Source: Paraburkholderia caribensis
GTDB lineage: Bacteria > Pseudomonadota > Gammaproteobacteria > Burkholderiales > Burkholderiaceae
Assembly (NCBI RefSeq): GCF_002902945.1
Contig: NZ_CP026103.1
Location: 1,178,001-1,242,000 of the forward strand
Direction of reading: 5' to 3'
DNA length: 64,000 nt
The notes below the pieces were generated by a model. It ran no database searches and was not told the origin of the DNA. It was given only the letters and a program-made list of their open reading frames with translations. Position 1 is the first letter of the stretch. The number at the start of each line of letters is the position of its first letter. The position numbers and the translations under genes were made by a program. Below are positions 23,759 to 32,231 of the stretch, one piece after another.

Positions 23759-23887
23759 CGCCCGCCCTGTCGAGTAAACAAGCGCTTCACGTCGGATGCG
23801 CGGCCGCGAGGCGCCTGCCGCCCCGCCGCCGCCGCATGTCACATGAACCAGCTTATGCCCGCAGATGGGGTGACAGCAATCCGCCCG

Positions 23888-25591
23888 TCATTCGACGCGT
23901 CGCAACTCGCGACGAAGTATCTTGCCGACCGTCGACTTCGGCAACGCATCGACGAAGTGAACGACCTTGGGCACCTTGTACGCCGCCATGCTCGCGCGGC
24001 AATGCGCGATCAGCGCCTGCTGCGTCACGTCCGCGCCCGGCGCGGTGACGACGAACAGCCTGAGCGCCTCGCCCGTCTTTTCATCGGGGACGCCGACACA
24101 CGCGCATTCGGCGACGCCGGGGAATGCGGTCGCCACGGCTTCGACTTCGTTCGGGTAAACGTTGAAGCCGGAGACGATCACCATGTCCTTCTTGCGATCG
24201 ACGATTTTCAGAAAGCCCTTGTCGTCGAATACGCCGATGTCGCCGGTGCGGAAATAGCCGTCCGCCGTGAAAGCGCGCGCATTGGCCTCGGGCTGCTGCC
24301 AGTAGCCGCGCATCACTTGCGGGCCCTTGACGCAGATTTCACCCGCCTCGCCGACGCCCGCTTCGCGGCCGTCGTCGTCGAGCAGCTTGACGTCGGTGGA
24401 AGGGACGGGCAGACCCGTGTTGCCCGTGAACCCGTCGATGAACTGCGGGTTGAACGACACCACGGGCGACGTCTCCGACAACCCGTAGCCCTCGCGGATA
24501 AAGCTGCCCGTCACGGACTTCCAGCGCGCCGACACGACATCGATCATGGCCGCCCCGCCGCCCGCGGACAGCCTGAGCCGCGACCAGTCCACTTCCGCGA
24601 GGCGCGGATGCGCGGCCAGCCCCGCGTATAGCGTGTTGACACCGACGAAGACGGTCGGACGCGCGGCCTTCAGCACGTCGATGAACGGCTCGACGTCGCG
24701 CGGATTCGCCACGAGCCAGTTCTCCGCGCCGACGGAGAAGTACGTGAGGAAATTCACCGTCAGCGCGAAGATGTGATAAAGCGGAATCGCCGTGACGACG
24801 ACCTCGACGCCGGGTCGCAGCGAATCGGGCATGAAGGCTTTGAACTGCTCGATGTTCGCGACCAGATTGCGATGCGACAGCGCGGCGCCCTTCGAAAGCC
24901 CCGTCGTGCCGCCCGTGTATTGCAGAAAGAGCAGATCGCTGCCCGTGACGTCGACGGGATCGGCGGCGAGCCGCTCGCCCTGCGCGAGCGCTTGCGGCAG
25001 CGTGAGCGCGTTGTGCAGCGCGCCGTCCGGCTTCACATCGGCGGCGGGTCCGGCAAGCGTGGCGCCGCTGCCGTCGCCTGCGCCTGCCGTGATCACCGTG
25101 CGAATCTTCGTGCCGCCGATGACTTCGGCCAGCGTGCGCGTCGCGCCGTCGAACACGACGATCGTTTCGACGCCCGCGTCGTTTAGCTGATGCTCCAGTT
25201 CACGCGCCGTGTAGAGCGGATTGACGTTGACCTGCACCGCGCCGATCCTCGCGATGGCGATGAACGCGATGGGAAACGCCAGCACGTTTGGCAGCATCAC
25301 GGCCACGCGGTCGCCCTTGCCGACGCCCGCCACCTTCTGCAGATACGCAGCGAATGCCGACGACAGGCGGTCGATGTCCGCATAGGTCAACGTGTGGCCG
25401 AACGCGCGGAACGCGGGCCTGGCCGCGAACTCGCGCATCGCGCCTTGCAGCAGCGCGTTGATCGACGGATAGCGGCCGGCGTCGATCTCCGCAGGGATCG
25501 AGCCATACGAGGCAATCCAGTGCCGTTGGCTGGCGTGGCTTTCCACGGGCGGCTTCATGCAATGACGGGGGCTGAGGTGGCTGTCGTCCAC
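23888..25591 (-). CDS. Long-chain fatty acyl-CoA ligase (FadD type)
   Basis: A 567-residue ANL-superfamily enzyme. The AMP-binding loop YTGGTTGLSKGAALSH, the GYGLSETSP motif, DGYFRTGDIG, and the C-terminal VSGFNVYPNEVE and KSTVGKILRRELR with the catalytic Lys are all present. It forms acyl-CoA via an acyl-adenylate and should feed beta-oxidation. The GTG at 25591 has AGGAG at ideal spacing and is preferred; an ATG at 25558, eleven codons later, has none. It is 129 bases upstream of the SulP gene on the same strand and probably independent. Confidence 0.9.
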   Translation of the reverse strand: MDDSHLSPRHCMKPPVESHASQRHWIASYGSIPAEIDAGRYPSINALLQGAMREFAARPAFRAFGHTLTYADIDRLSSAFAAYLQKVAGVGKGDRVAVMLPNVLAFPIAFIAIARIGAVQVNVNPLYTARELEHQLNDAGVETIVVFDGATRTLAEVIGGTKIRTVITAGAGDGSGATLAGPAADVKPDGALHNALTLPQALAQGERLAADPVDVTGSDLLFLQYTGGTTGLSKGAALSHRNLVANIEQFKAFMPDSLRPGVEVVVTAIPLYHIFALTVNFLTYFSVGAENWLVANPRDVEPFIDVLKAARPTVFVGVNTLYAGLAAHPRLAEVDWSRLRLSAGGGAAMIDVVSARWKSVTGSFIREGYGLSETSPVVSFNPQFIDGFTGNTGLPVPSTDVKLLDDDGREAGVGEAGEICVKGPQVMRGYWQQPEANARAFTADGYFRTGDIGVFDDKGFLKIVDRKKDMVIVSGFNVYPNEVEAVATAFPGVAECACVGVPDEKTGEALRLFVVTAPGADVTQQALIAHCRASMAAYKVPKVVHFVDALPKSTVGKILRRELRRVE

Positions 25592-25851
25592 GCTGTCTCC
25601 TGATCGATCTTTTATGCAGGTGGAACTATCGCGCGCGCCCGCGCGGATGCAAATGATCGGCGAGGCCGAAATGGTGATCGCAACGGACAAGCTGCTTCGC
25701 CCTCGATCGCTGCGCGAGCCGCCATTCATGTGTGTTTGCGCGAGGTATTGGCAGGGTGAATAAGGGTGAACCCTATGGCGAGCGAATGCGTTCGGGCGAA
25801 GAATTCCGGGCACGCAAGCGGTATCTTTTCGGACACAGGACTCATTCACGT

Positions 25852-26949
25852 ATGCAGCAACGCGCGCCCGCACACGCGGCGGCAACTCATCGGCACGCGC
25901 CGTCCGTGATCGGATGGCGCGAAAAGCGCTTTGCGCCGTCCAAGCTCGTCGCGCTGCTCGACGTGACCTCGGAAGCCGGCATCGACGCGAATGCCGTGCT
26001 CGCGGGCACGGAACTCGACGCCGCGGCCGTCGCCAACCCGTTCACGCTGACTTCCTCGCTGCAATTCCTGATCGCGGCGCGCAATGCCGTTCGTCTATGC
26101 GAGCGGCCCGATCTCGGCGTGCGTGTCGGCTGCCGTTTGCATGCCTCGAGCTACGGCATGTATGGCTACGCGTTGCTGTGCTCGGAAGCGCTCGCGCAGA
26201 CCTTCGATACCGCCGTCAAATACCATCAACTCGCCAACGGCATGCTCGACATCCGCTGGTTCGAGCATGACGACGCGGCATCGTGGGTCTTTCCGAATCG
26301 CGACGAAGTGCGCATGCCCGACATCGGCGAGCCGTTGTATCGCTTTCTGATCGACCTGCAGTTCGCCGTGCACGTGACGGTCATCAAGGACGTGATGGGC
26401 GCATGGTGCGTGCCCGCGCGCGCGATGTTCACGCAGGCGCAACCGCCGCATGCGGCGTTGCTGTCGGACGTGCTGGAGTGCCCGCTCGCCTTCGAGCAGC
26501 CGCAGAATCTGTTGAGCTACCCCGCCGCGTGGCTCTCGCGTGCGCCGCAACTCGCCAATCCGATCACGGCCGCACAAGTCTCGACGCAATGCGCGCGTCT
26601 GGTCGAACAGTTCCGCTGGCAAGCGGGCGTGACGCGGCGTGTCTACCAGGAACTCACGCGTACGCCCGGCAGATTCCCGGACATCGAAGAGATCGCGCAG
26701 AGCCTGTGCATGACCTCGCGCACGCTTCGCCGCAAGCTCGAAGCGGAAGGCGCGTCGTATAGCGAGCTATTGACGGGTGTGCGCAAGGCGCTCGCTGTCG
26801 ACTATCTGGGCACGACGGCGCTGAGCATCGAAGACATTGCCTTGACGCTGGGTTTCAGCGACGCCGTGAGTTTTCGTCATGCGTTCAAGCGCTGGACAGG
26901 CAAGACGCCGAACGATGTGCGGCGCGATCGCGGTGCGGCGCTTCCATAA
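25852..26949 (+). CDS. AraC-family regulator (Arabinose_bd-like N-terminus)
   Basis: A 365-residue regulator. The N-terminal half (KLVALLDVTSEAGIDANAVLAGTELD ... PDLGVRVGCRLHASSYGMYGYALLCS) is the PF12625-type effector domain found in OruR/VirS-like proteins. Residues 265-360 contain the two HTH motifs (SLCMTSRTLRRKLEAEGASYSELL; IEDIALTLGFSDAVSFRHAFKRWTGKTP). The frame is open further upstream, but the ATG at 25852 is the best choice. It is divergent from the acyl-CoA ligase and may control it. Confidence 0.85.
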   Translation: MQQRAPAHAAATHRHAPSVIGWREKRFAPSKLVALLDVTSEAGIDANAVLAGTELDAAAVANPFTLTSSLQFLIAARNAVRLCERPDLGVRVGCRLHASSYGMYGYALLCSEALAQTFDTAVKYHQLANGMLDIRWFEHDDAASWVFPNRDEVRMPDIGEPLYRFLIDLQFAVHVTVIKDVMGAWCVPARAMFTQAQPPHAALLSDVLECPLAFEQPQNLLSYPAAWLSRAPQLANPITAAQVSTQCARLVEQFRWQAGVTRRVYQELTRTPGRFPDIEEIAQSLCMTSRTLRRKLEAEGASYSELLTGVRKALAVDYLGTTALSIEDIALTLGFSDAVSFRHAFKRWTGKTPNDVRRDRGAALP

Positions 26950-27117
26950 ACGAACGTCAATGGCGTGCCAAAGTTTGTTTTATTGTTCGGCGCGAAAGCC
27001 GCGACCTTACACTTGCCAGAATACTCTGGAGCCGCTAGCGCTGCACAGCGCGTTCTCCTCATTCGAAAACATCCAGACCAAGGAGACGATGCCCGGCCTT
27101 CCGCGCATCAGCACCCC

Positions 27118-28053
27118 ATGCCGCCCACTCTCGTCTACACGCACGCCGCCTGCCTGAACCATCAGCCCGGTCCGCATCATCCCGAATCGCCGGAACGGCT
27201 GAAGACCGTGTTGCAAACCTTGCGCGCGCCGGAATTCGCGGCGCTCGAATGGCGCGACGCGCCGATGGGCACGCTCGAACAGGTGCATCTCATTCACAAC
27301 CAGGACTTCATCGACGAAGTGGCGGAGATCGCGCCGCAGCACGGCTATATGCCGCTCGACGGCGGCGATACCGTCATGTCGCCGGGTTCGTGGGAGGCCG
27401 TCATGCGCTGCGTCGGCGCGGCATGCGCGGGCGTCGATGCCGTGCTCAACGACGATGCGCGCAACGTATTCTGCGCGACGCGTCCATGCGGGCACCACGC
27501 GGAGCCCGGCAAAGCGATGGGCTTTTGCATCTTCAATCAGGCGGCCATCGCGGCGGCGTATGCGCACGACGTGCACAAACTGGAGCGCGTGGCCGTCGTC
27601 GATTTCGACGTTCATCACGGCAACGGCACCCAGGCTGCGTTTTACGACCGGCCCGAACTCTTCTATGCATCGAGTCATCAATCGCCGCTGTATCCCGGCA
27701 CGGGCAAGTCGGCTGAAACAGGCGTGAGCCACAATATCCTCAACGTGCCGCTGCCGCCGGGTTGCGATTCGGATCTGTTCCGGTCGCGCATCGAGGCGGA
27801 CATGCTGCCCGCCGTGCGCGAGTTTCGCCCCGATCTGATCATCATTTCAGCGGGCTTCGACGCGCATCGGCTCGATCCGCTCGCCGCGCTGCGTCTCGAC
27901 GATGACGACTTCCACTGGATCACGCGCGAACTGGTGCGCATCGCCGACGAAACCTGCGAGGGCCGCGTGGTGTCGATACTCGAAGGCGGGTACAGCGCGG
28001 AAGGGCTGTCGGGCGGCACGCGCGCACATGTGCGCGCGTTGATGGGGAACTGA
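27118..28053 (+). CDS. Histone deacetylase-fold amidohydrolase (acetylpolyamine-type)
   Basis: A 311-residue zinc hydrolase of the arginase/deacetylase fold. Metal ligands and catalytic residues are visible in RPCGHHAEPGKAMGFC (tandem His), VDFDVHHGNGTQ (Asp, His), and SAGFDAHRLDPL (Asp). Bacterial members deacetylate small molecules such as acetylpolyamines. There is no Shine-Dalgarno before the ATG at 27118; the nearby AAGGAG serves an out-of-frame ATG at 27089 instead (see findings). Confidence 0.87.
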   Translation: MPPTLVYTHAACLNHQPGPHHPESPERLKTVLQTLRAPEFAALEWRDAPMGTLEQVHLIHNQDFIDEVAEIAPQHGYMPLDGGDTVMSPGSWEAVMRCVGAACAGVDAVLNDDARNVFCATRPCGHHAEPGKAMGFCIFNQAAIAAAYAHDVHKLERVAVVDFDVHHGNGTQAAFYDRPELFYASSHQSPLYPGTGKSAETGVSHNILNVPLPPGCDSDLFRSRIEADMLPAVREFRPDLIIISAGFDAHRLDPLAALRLDDDDFHWITRELVRIADETCEGRVVSILEGGYSAEGLSGGTRAHVRALMGN

Positions 28054-28084
28054 TCCGCAACGCTGCGTCTGGCATTGCAAGAAC

Positions 28085-28123
28085 AGCCCGCGCATCGACG
28101 TCGACCGATGCGCGGGCTTTTCT
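28085..28123. terminator. Bidirectional rho-independent terminator
   Basis: A perfect 13-base-pair stem (28085-28097 with 28106-28118) and an 8-base loop, followed by TTTTCTTATT on the plus strand. It lies between convergent genes. Confidence 0.85.
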
Positions 28124-28518
28124 TATTGCCCCTGTTGCTGCTGCAAATACTGCCTGACGTCATTCAACGACACCCGCCCCGAATGCGCGGTGTCGATCTG
28201 ATCGAAGTGCTTCGCGATAAAACCAAGACCGCTGCTTTGCGCCTGCGCTTTCGTGATCGACGCGCCATTGCTCAGCACCGAATTCGCGCCCATGCGCGCG
28301 TCGATGCGCTGTTGCGCCTGCTGCTGCAATTGCGTCCCCGTGGATGGCGTAATGGCCGCTGCGCGGGTGCTCGGGAAAAACGGACCGTCGACGCCATGAG
28401 CGCCCTTTGGCAGCGTCACAGGCGCAACGGCCTGCGTCGCCGCGTGCGCGCTGCCCATCACGGCGCCGAGCACGACGATGATGGGAACAACGCGCGACAA
28501 CCTATCGATTGATGACAT
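28123..28518 (-). CDS. Small secreted EF-hand-like protein
   Basis: A 131-residue protein with a signal peptide (VVPIIVVLGAVMGSAHAA, cleavage after AHA near residue 25). A low-complexity Gln/Ala-rich middle follows. The C-terminal EF-hand-like loop is DTAHSGRVSLND in FDQIDTAHSGRVSLNDVRQYL; position 3 is Ala instead of Asp, so calcium binding may be weak. It ends in a Gln-rich tail. It lies 71 bases after the S10 peptidase stop on the same strand and may be cotranscribed and act with it in the periplasm. Confidence 0.75.
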   Translation of the reverse strand: MSSIDRLSRVVPIIVVLGAVMGSAHAATQAVAPVTLPKGAHGVDGPFFPSTRAAAITPSTGTQLQQQAQQRIDARMGANSVLSNGASITKAQAQSSGLGFIAKHFDQIDTAHSGRVSLNDVRQYLQQQQGQ

Positions 28519-28589
28519 GATCACTCGCCCTGAATAGATGAGCCGGGAATCCCCGCATCCGTGTCGGGCGGGGACCTGTTCCATTGAGC

Positions 28590-30410
28590 CTACTGCGCCG
28601 TCGCAGCCTGTGCGGTGGAAGTCGGCGTGCCCGCCGGGCTTTCGTCGCGCCACGGCGCGGGCAAGGTCCACAGCGATAGCGCGAGCGGAATCGGCTGCCC
28701 GCCGTAGTAGTTCACCAGATCGCTCTTCATCTTCGGACGCGCCACATCGTCCAGATAGATCATGTGCCCGCCCTGGAAGAAATTCACCTGGAGGTTCGGA
28801 TTCAGGCCACGCACCGTTTGCAGACGCGCCAGTTCCTTCTCGGTCGTAAAGAACGGCGTGGCGAGATCGTGGAAGCCGTTCTCCGCGAGCACCTTCAGCT
28901 TCGGATTGAGCGTGATCGCGCCGAGCAGATCGGGCAGCGTATCGGGCAGCGGCTGGCCGTCATGCGAGAAGTCCCATGCCTCGATGATGTCGTCGTTCAG
29001 CGGCATGTAGGTCGCGTTCGGCGCCGTGTAGCCGAGATAGTCCGGCATCTGCGTCGCGAGCGCCGTCGTGAACGGCTGCGAGATCAGGATGTCCGACGGG
29101 TCGCCATCGGTTTGCAGGCGCGGGTCCGAATTGGGCAGCGACACGCGTCCGTCGTAACGGCCGATCGTATAGCCCGGCACCAGCGCGAAGCCAAACGAGT
29201 CGGTGCTGAAGTAGCCCTGCAGCGCCTGCAGCGTGAGACTCGACGGCCACTCCCACGATTGCAGCGTGCGCGTCGGCGGGACCACGGGGTTGCCGAGCGC
29301 ATCGGGTATGCCAAGCTGGCTCAGCACCCACGTCTGCGCATACTGCTTGAAGTGGTTGTACTGACCCGTCGCGAAGATTTCCGATTGCAGCGCGAACAGG
29401 CCTTGATCGATCAACGGCGGCGACACCTGCCGATAATACGCCGCGACTTCCGCATAACCGGGGTAATAACCGGCGAGCGTGTCGGTGTCGAGTTGCAGCC
29501 CCTCCGTGGTCAACAGAATTGCCACGGCTTCGATTGCGTCGGCGAAGTAGTTGAGAATCGACGACTGCAGCACGATGCCCGTCAGCGGCACGCCTGCCGT
29601 TTCCAGCGCCAGTGCGAGCATGTCGGTGCGCGGCGTGCCGTACGACTCGCCGTAGAGATAGATCGGCGACCCGGCGCGATGGTTGGCCGCCAGATAGCGG
29701 ATGATGAAATCGCGCATGATGTTGACGTCGGAATCGACGCCCCAGAACTGCTTGTTCGTATGCGGCAGGACCGCTTCCGAAAGACCCGTGCCGGGCGGAT
29801 CGATGAATACCATATCGGTCGTGTCGATCAGGCTTTCAGCATTGTCGACGACGGGATAGTTCGGCCAGTTGGTGAGCAGCGGATCGGGCGTCGCGACGCG
29901 CGTGGGCGCGAACGAACCGAGCCGCAGCCAGATCGACGACGACCCCGGACCGCCGTTATAGAGAAACGTCAGCGGGCGCGGCTTGCCGTTCGTGGCTGGC
30001 GCAGTGTAAGCCACGTACGACATCGTGGCTTCCGGATTGCCGTTTGCGTCCGCTGCCGTCAGGTGGCCTGTCGTCGTCGTATAGTTGACCGTCGTCTTGC
30101 CCGACTTCCACTGGTAGTGCATCACAGCCGCTTTCTCCGTGACCTGCGATGCGGCAAGGCCGTCGTTCGCATGCGGCGAATAGGGAATCGGATCGGTGTA
30201 TGGCTTGTTGGCCGCCTGCGGCTGTGCCTGCTGTTGCGCGAGCGCTTGCGGATTCGCCGCCTGGCTCAACGCGCTCGTTGCCGACGAAGCGGGACTGCCG
30301 TCGCCTCCCCCGCATGCCGCCAGAACCAGCAACCCGAGAATCATCGCGCCTGAAGCGGCTAGCTGCCCCAGACGCGGGCGGCTCCAGCTAATGCTACGGT
30401 CTGGTTTCAT
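28590..30410 (-). CDS. S10-family serine carboxypeptidase-like lipoprotein
   Basis: A 606-residue protein with a lipoprotein signal (AMILGLLVLAAC, lipidated Cys) and a Ser/Ala/Gln-rich linker. The alpha/beta hydrolase fold of S10 peptidases follows: LYNGGPGSSS oxyanion region, nucleophile Ser in YLYGESYGTPR, and C-terminal His in FFQGGHMIYLD. The catalytic Asp should lie shortly before it. The ATG at 30410 follows CAGGGACAG. S10 enzymes remove C-terminal residues at acidic pH. It is likely anchored in the outer membrane or periplasm. Confidence 0.87.
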   Translation of the reverse strand: MKPDRSISWSRPRLGQLAASGAMILGLLVLAACGGGDGSPASSATSALSQAANPQALAQQQAQPQAANKPYTDPIPYSPHANDGLAASQVTEKAAVMHYQWKSGKTTVNYTTTTGHLTAADANGNPEATMSYVAYTAPATNGKPRPLTFLYNGGPGSSSIWLRLGSFAPTRVATPDPLLTNWPNYPVVDNAESLIDTTDMVFIDPPGTGLSEAVLPHTNKQFWGVDSDVNIMRDFIIRYLAANHRAGSPIYLYGESYGTPRTDMLALALETAGVPLTGIVLQSSILNYFADAIEAVAILLTTEGLQLDTDTLAGYYPGYAEVAAYYRQVSPPLIDQGLFALQSEIFATGQYNHFKQYAQTWVLSQLGIPDALGNPVVPPTRTLQSWEWPSSLTLQALQGYFSTDSFGFALVPGYTIGRYDGRVSLPNSDPRLQTDGDPSDILISQPFTTALATQMPDYLGYTAPNATYMPLNDDIIEAWDFSHDGQPLPDTLPDLLGAITLNPKLKVLAENGFHDLATPFFTTEKELARLQTVRGLNPNLQVNFFQGGHMIYLDDVARPKMKSDLVNYYGGQPIPLALSLWTLPAPWRDESPAGTPTSTAQAATAQ

Positions 30411-30911
30411 TTCTGTCCCTGTGACAGGTAAGTTACCGCTACACGAAGGCCGCCTTCGCCGATGAGGCGCATAGGCAACAGACAGCAGTGCAGAATTCGT
30501 CGGCACTCACAGCGGCTGACATTAAACTTTCTTGTTTCTAACAGCCTCGATACAGCCCGCACCAATTTTCTAATAATTCGGATCACTAATTACAAACGTC
30601 AATCCACCCCGGTAAGTTGTACTCGGTCCTTTATTTCTTTCCGATCAGGAAAGATTTGGTAATGAAGGTTGGCAGAGGAAAAATAGGAGGTCGAGCGGGA
30701 CTTTGTCAAGGCACGTTTTTACGCGCGATGCGTGGCGAATAGGAGCGAAACTTGCGTTCGCATCTATTGTTTCGGCTTCGAAAAATCACATCGAAATCAT
30801 TGTCGTAATGTTTTATCGCGCGACCGACAAACCGAATTGAAGAATTACGCTTTTCTTTTCAACCAGGTATTGATCCGTGCCGAACCGGATTAATAACCGC
30901 TTTCGCCGCAA
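30411..30911. other. AT-rich intergenic region
   Basis: About 500 bases with clearly lower GC than the surroundings, between the S10 start and the ankyrin gene stop. It should contain the S10 promoter and the end of the PQQ operon. A 66-codon plus-strand frame here lacks a ribosome site and coding character. I see no terminator or conserved RNA. Confidence 0.5.
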
Positions 30912-31583
30912 CTAATGCGCGGACAACAGATTCGCCACCTGATTCGATTGTGTCTGCGCGGCAATGTCCTTCGCCGTCATGCCGCGATTGTCCTTCAGCG
31001 ACTCATCAGCGCCGCGTGCGAGCAGCAGCTTGACGGTATCGGCGCGATCGTATCCCGCGGCCCACATCAACGCCGTGAGATCGTTCTTGTAGCGGCGGTT
31101 CACGTCAATGCCCGCATCGAGCAACTGCTTCACCACTTGCGTTTGCCCCTGCCCCGCCGCGTATTCCATCGCGGTCTTGCCGACGCGATCCGTCGCCAGC
31201 GGATCGGCGCCACGCGCGAGCAGCAACGCGACGATGCCGTCGTAGCCGCCATACGCGGCCGCCATCAGCGGCGTGACGCCGGACGCGTTGGCATGCTTCA
31301 CGTTCGCGCCATGATCGACCATCACGCGCGCCAGTTCGGCGTCGCCCTTCTTGCACGCAGTGAGCAACGCTGTATCGCCGATGCGGGTTGCCGTATCGAC
31401 GGCCGCGCCGCGATCGAGCGCGGCGATCGCGCTCGCGCGGTCGCCGTCTTTCGCGGCGGCGAGCAGCGTGCGATTCACCTCGCCCGCTTCTTCGGCGGCT
31501 GCGGGAAGCGCGGCGCCCGATGCGGCCCACAGTGCGCCCGCCATCAACAACGCAGTCGCCCCATATCGCACGGCGTGACACAT
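30912..31583 (-). CDS. Periplasmic ankyrin-repeat protein
   Basis: A 223-residue protein with a signal peptide (about 1-30, ...ALPAAAEE). About five ankyrin repeats follow (TRIGDTALLTACKKGDAELARVMVDHGANV, ASGVTPLMAAAYGGYDGIVALLLARGAD and so on). It lies 15 bases after the cytochrome c stop. Periplasmic ankyrin proteins beside redox enzymes are known (AnkB beside catalase), so a scaffold or protective role for the quinoprotein system is inferred. Confidence 0.87.
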   Translation of the reverse strand: MCHAVRYGATALLMAGALWAASGAALPAAAEEAGEVNRTLLAAAKDGDRASAIAALDRGAAVDTATRIGDTALLTACKKGDAELARVMVDHGANVKHANASGVTPLMAAAYGGYDGIVALLLARGADPLATDRVGKTAMEYAAGQGQTQVVKQLLDAGIDVNRRYKNDLTALMWAAGYDRADTVKLLLARGADESLKDNRGMTAKDIAAQTQSNQVANLLSAH

Positions 31584-31598
31584 GTTCGTCTCCCGAGG

Positions 31599-32231
31599 CT
31601 ACTGCAGGTTCGCGACGTAACTGGCGAGGTTGCGGATATCGTCGTCAGTCAGATTGCGCGCGACGCTGCCCATGTTGCCGGCATCGTTGGTGCGCGTGCG
31701 GGAACGGAAGTCCTGCAACTGCTTGACGATGTACTGATAGTGCTGCCCGGCCACACGCGGTATCTCGTTCTGCCCCGCGAAGTTGCCGAGGTGGCACATC
31801 GTGCAAAGCTCCGCAGCGGACTTCTTGCGCCCCGCTTCGACCGCCACGCCGTCCGCCTTGAAATCGACGGGAACGGGTTTCTGCGCGGCGAAATAGTCGG
31901 CGAGATCCTGCATGTCGTCTTTCGAGAGGTTGGCCGCCATCGGCGACATGCGCGGGTCCTTGCGACGGCCTTCCTTGAAGTCCTTCAACTGAAGGTACAT
32001 GTAACGTTGGGTCTGTCCGGCGAGCACGGGATACTGCGGATCGGTCGAATTGCCCATCGGGCCGTGACAGGCGACGCAGGTCTGCGCCTTCGTCTGGCCC
32101 GCTTGCGCGTCGGCGCGTGCGTCGGCTAGCGGCCACATAGCACCGCCCACACAAAGAAACACCGCGCAGACGCGCGCCACGATACGCGCGGCGCGCTGCG
32201 CGGTTGGAGATGACGTCCGGGCTCTCGTCAT
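31599..32231 (-). CDS. Dihaem cytochrome c (c4-like)
   Basis: A 210-residue exported cytochrome with two CXXCH haem sites, CVACH and CTMCH, each followed by an axial Met candidate (DPRMSPMA; AGNMGSVA). The N-terminus carries a basic stretch and a signal peptide. The ATG overlaps the dehydrogenase stop as TGATG, giving tight coupling. It is the likely electron acceptor of the PQQ dehydrogenase, passing electrons to a terminal oxidase. Confidence 0.9.
   Translation of the reverse strand: MTRARTSSPTAQRAARIVARVCAVFLCVGGAMWPLADARADAQAGQTKAQTCVACHGPMGNSTDPQYPVLAGQTQRYMYLQLKDFKEGRRKDPRMSPMAANLSKDDMQDLADYFAAQKPVPVDFKADGVAVEAGRKKSAAELCTMCHLGNFAGQNEIPRVAGQHYQYIVKQLQDFRSRTRTNDAGNMGSVARNLTDDDIRNLASYVANLQ

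Noticed and set aside
30462..30662. 66-codon plus-strand frame in the AT-rich gap
   Set aside because: No ribosome site, no family likeness, and weak coding character.
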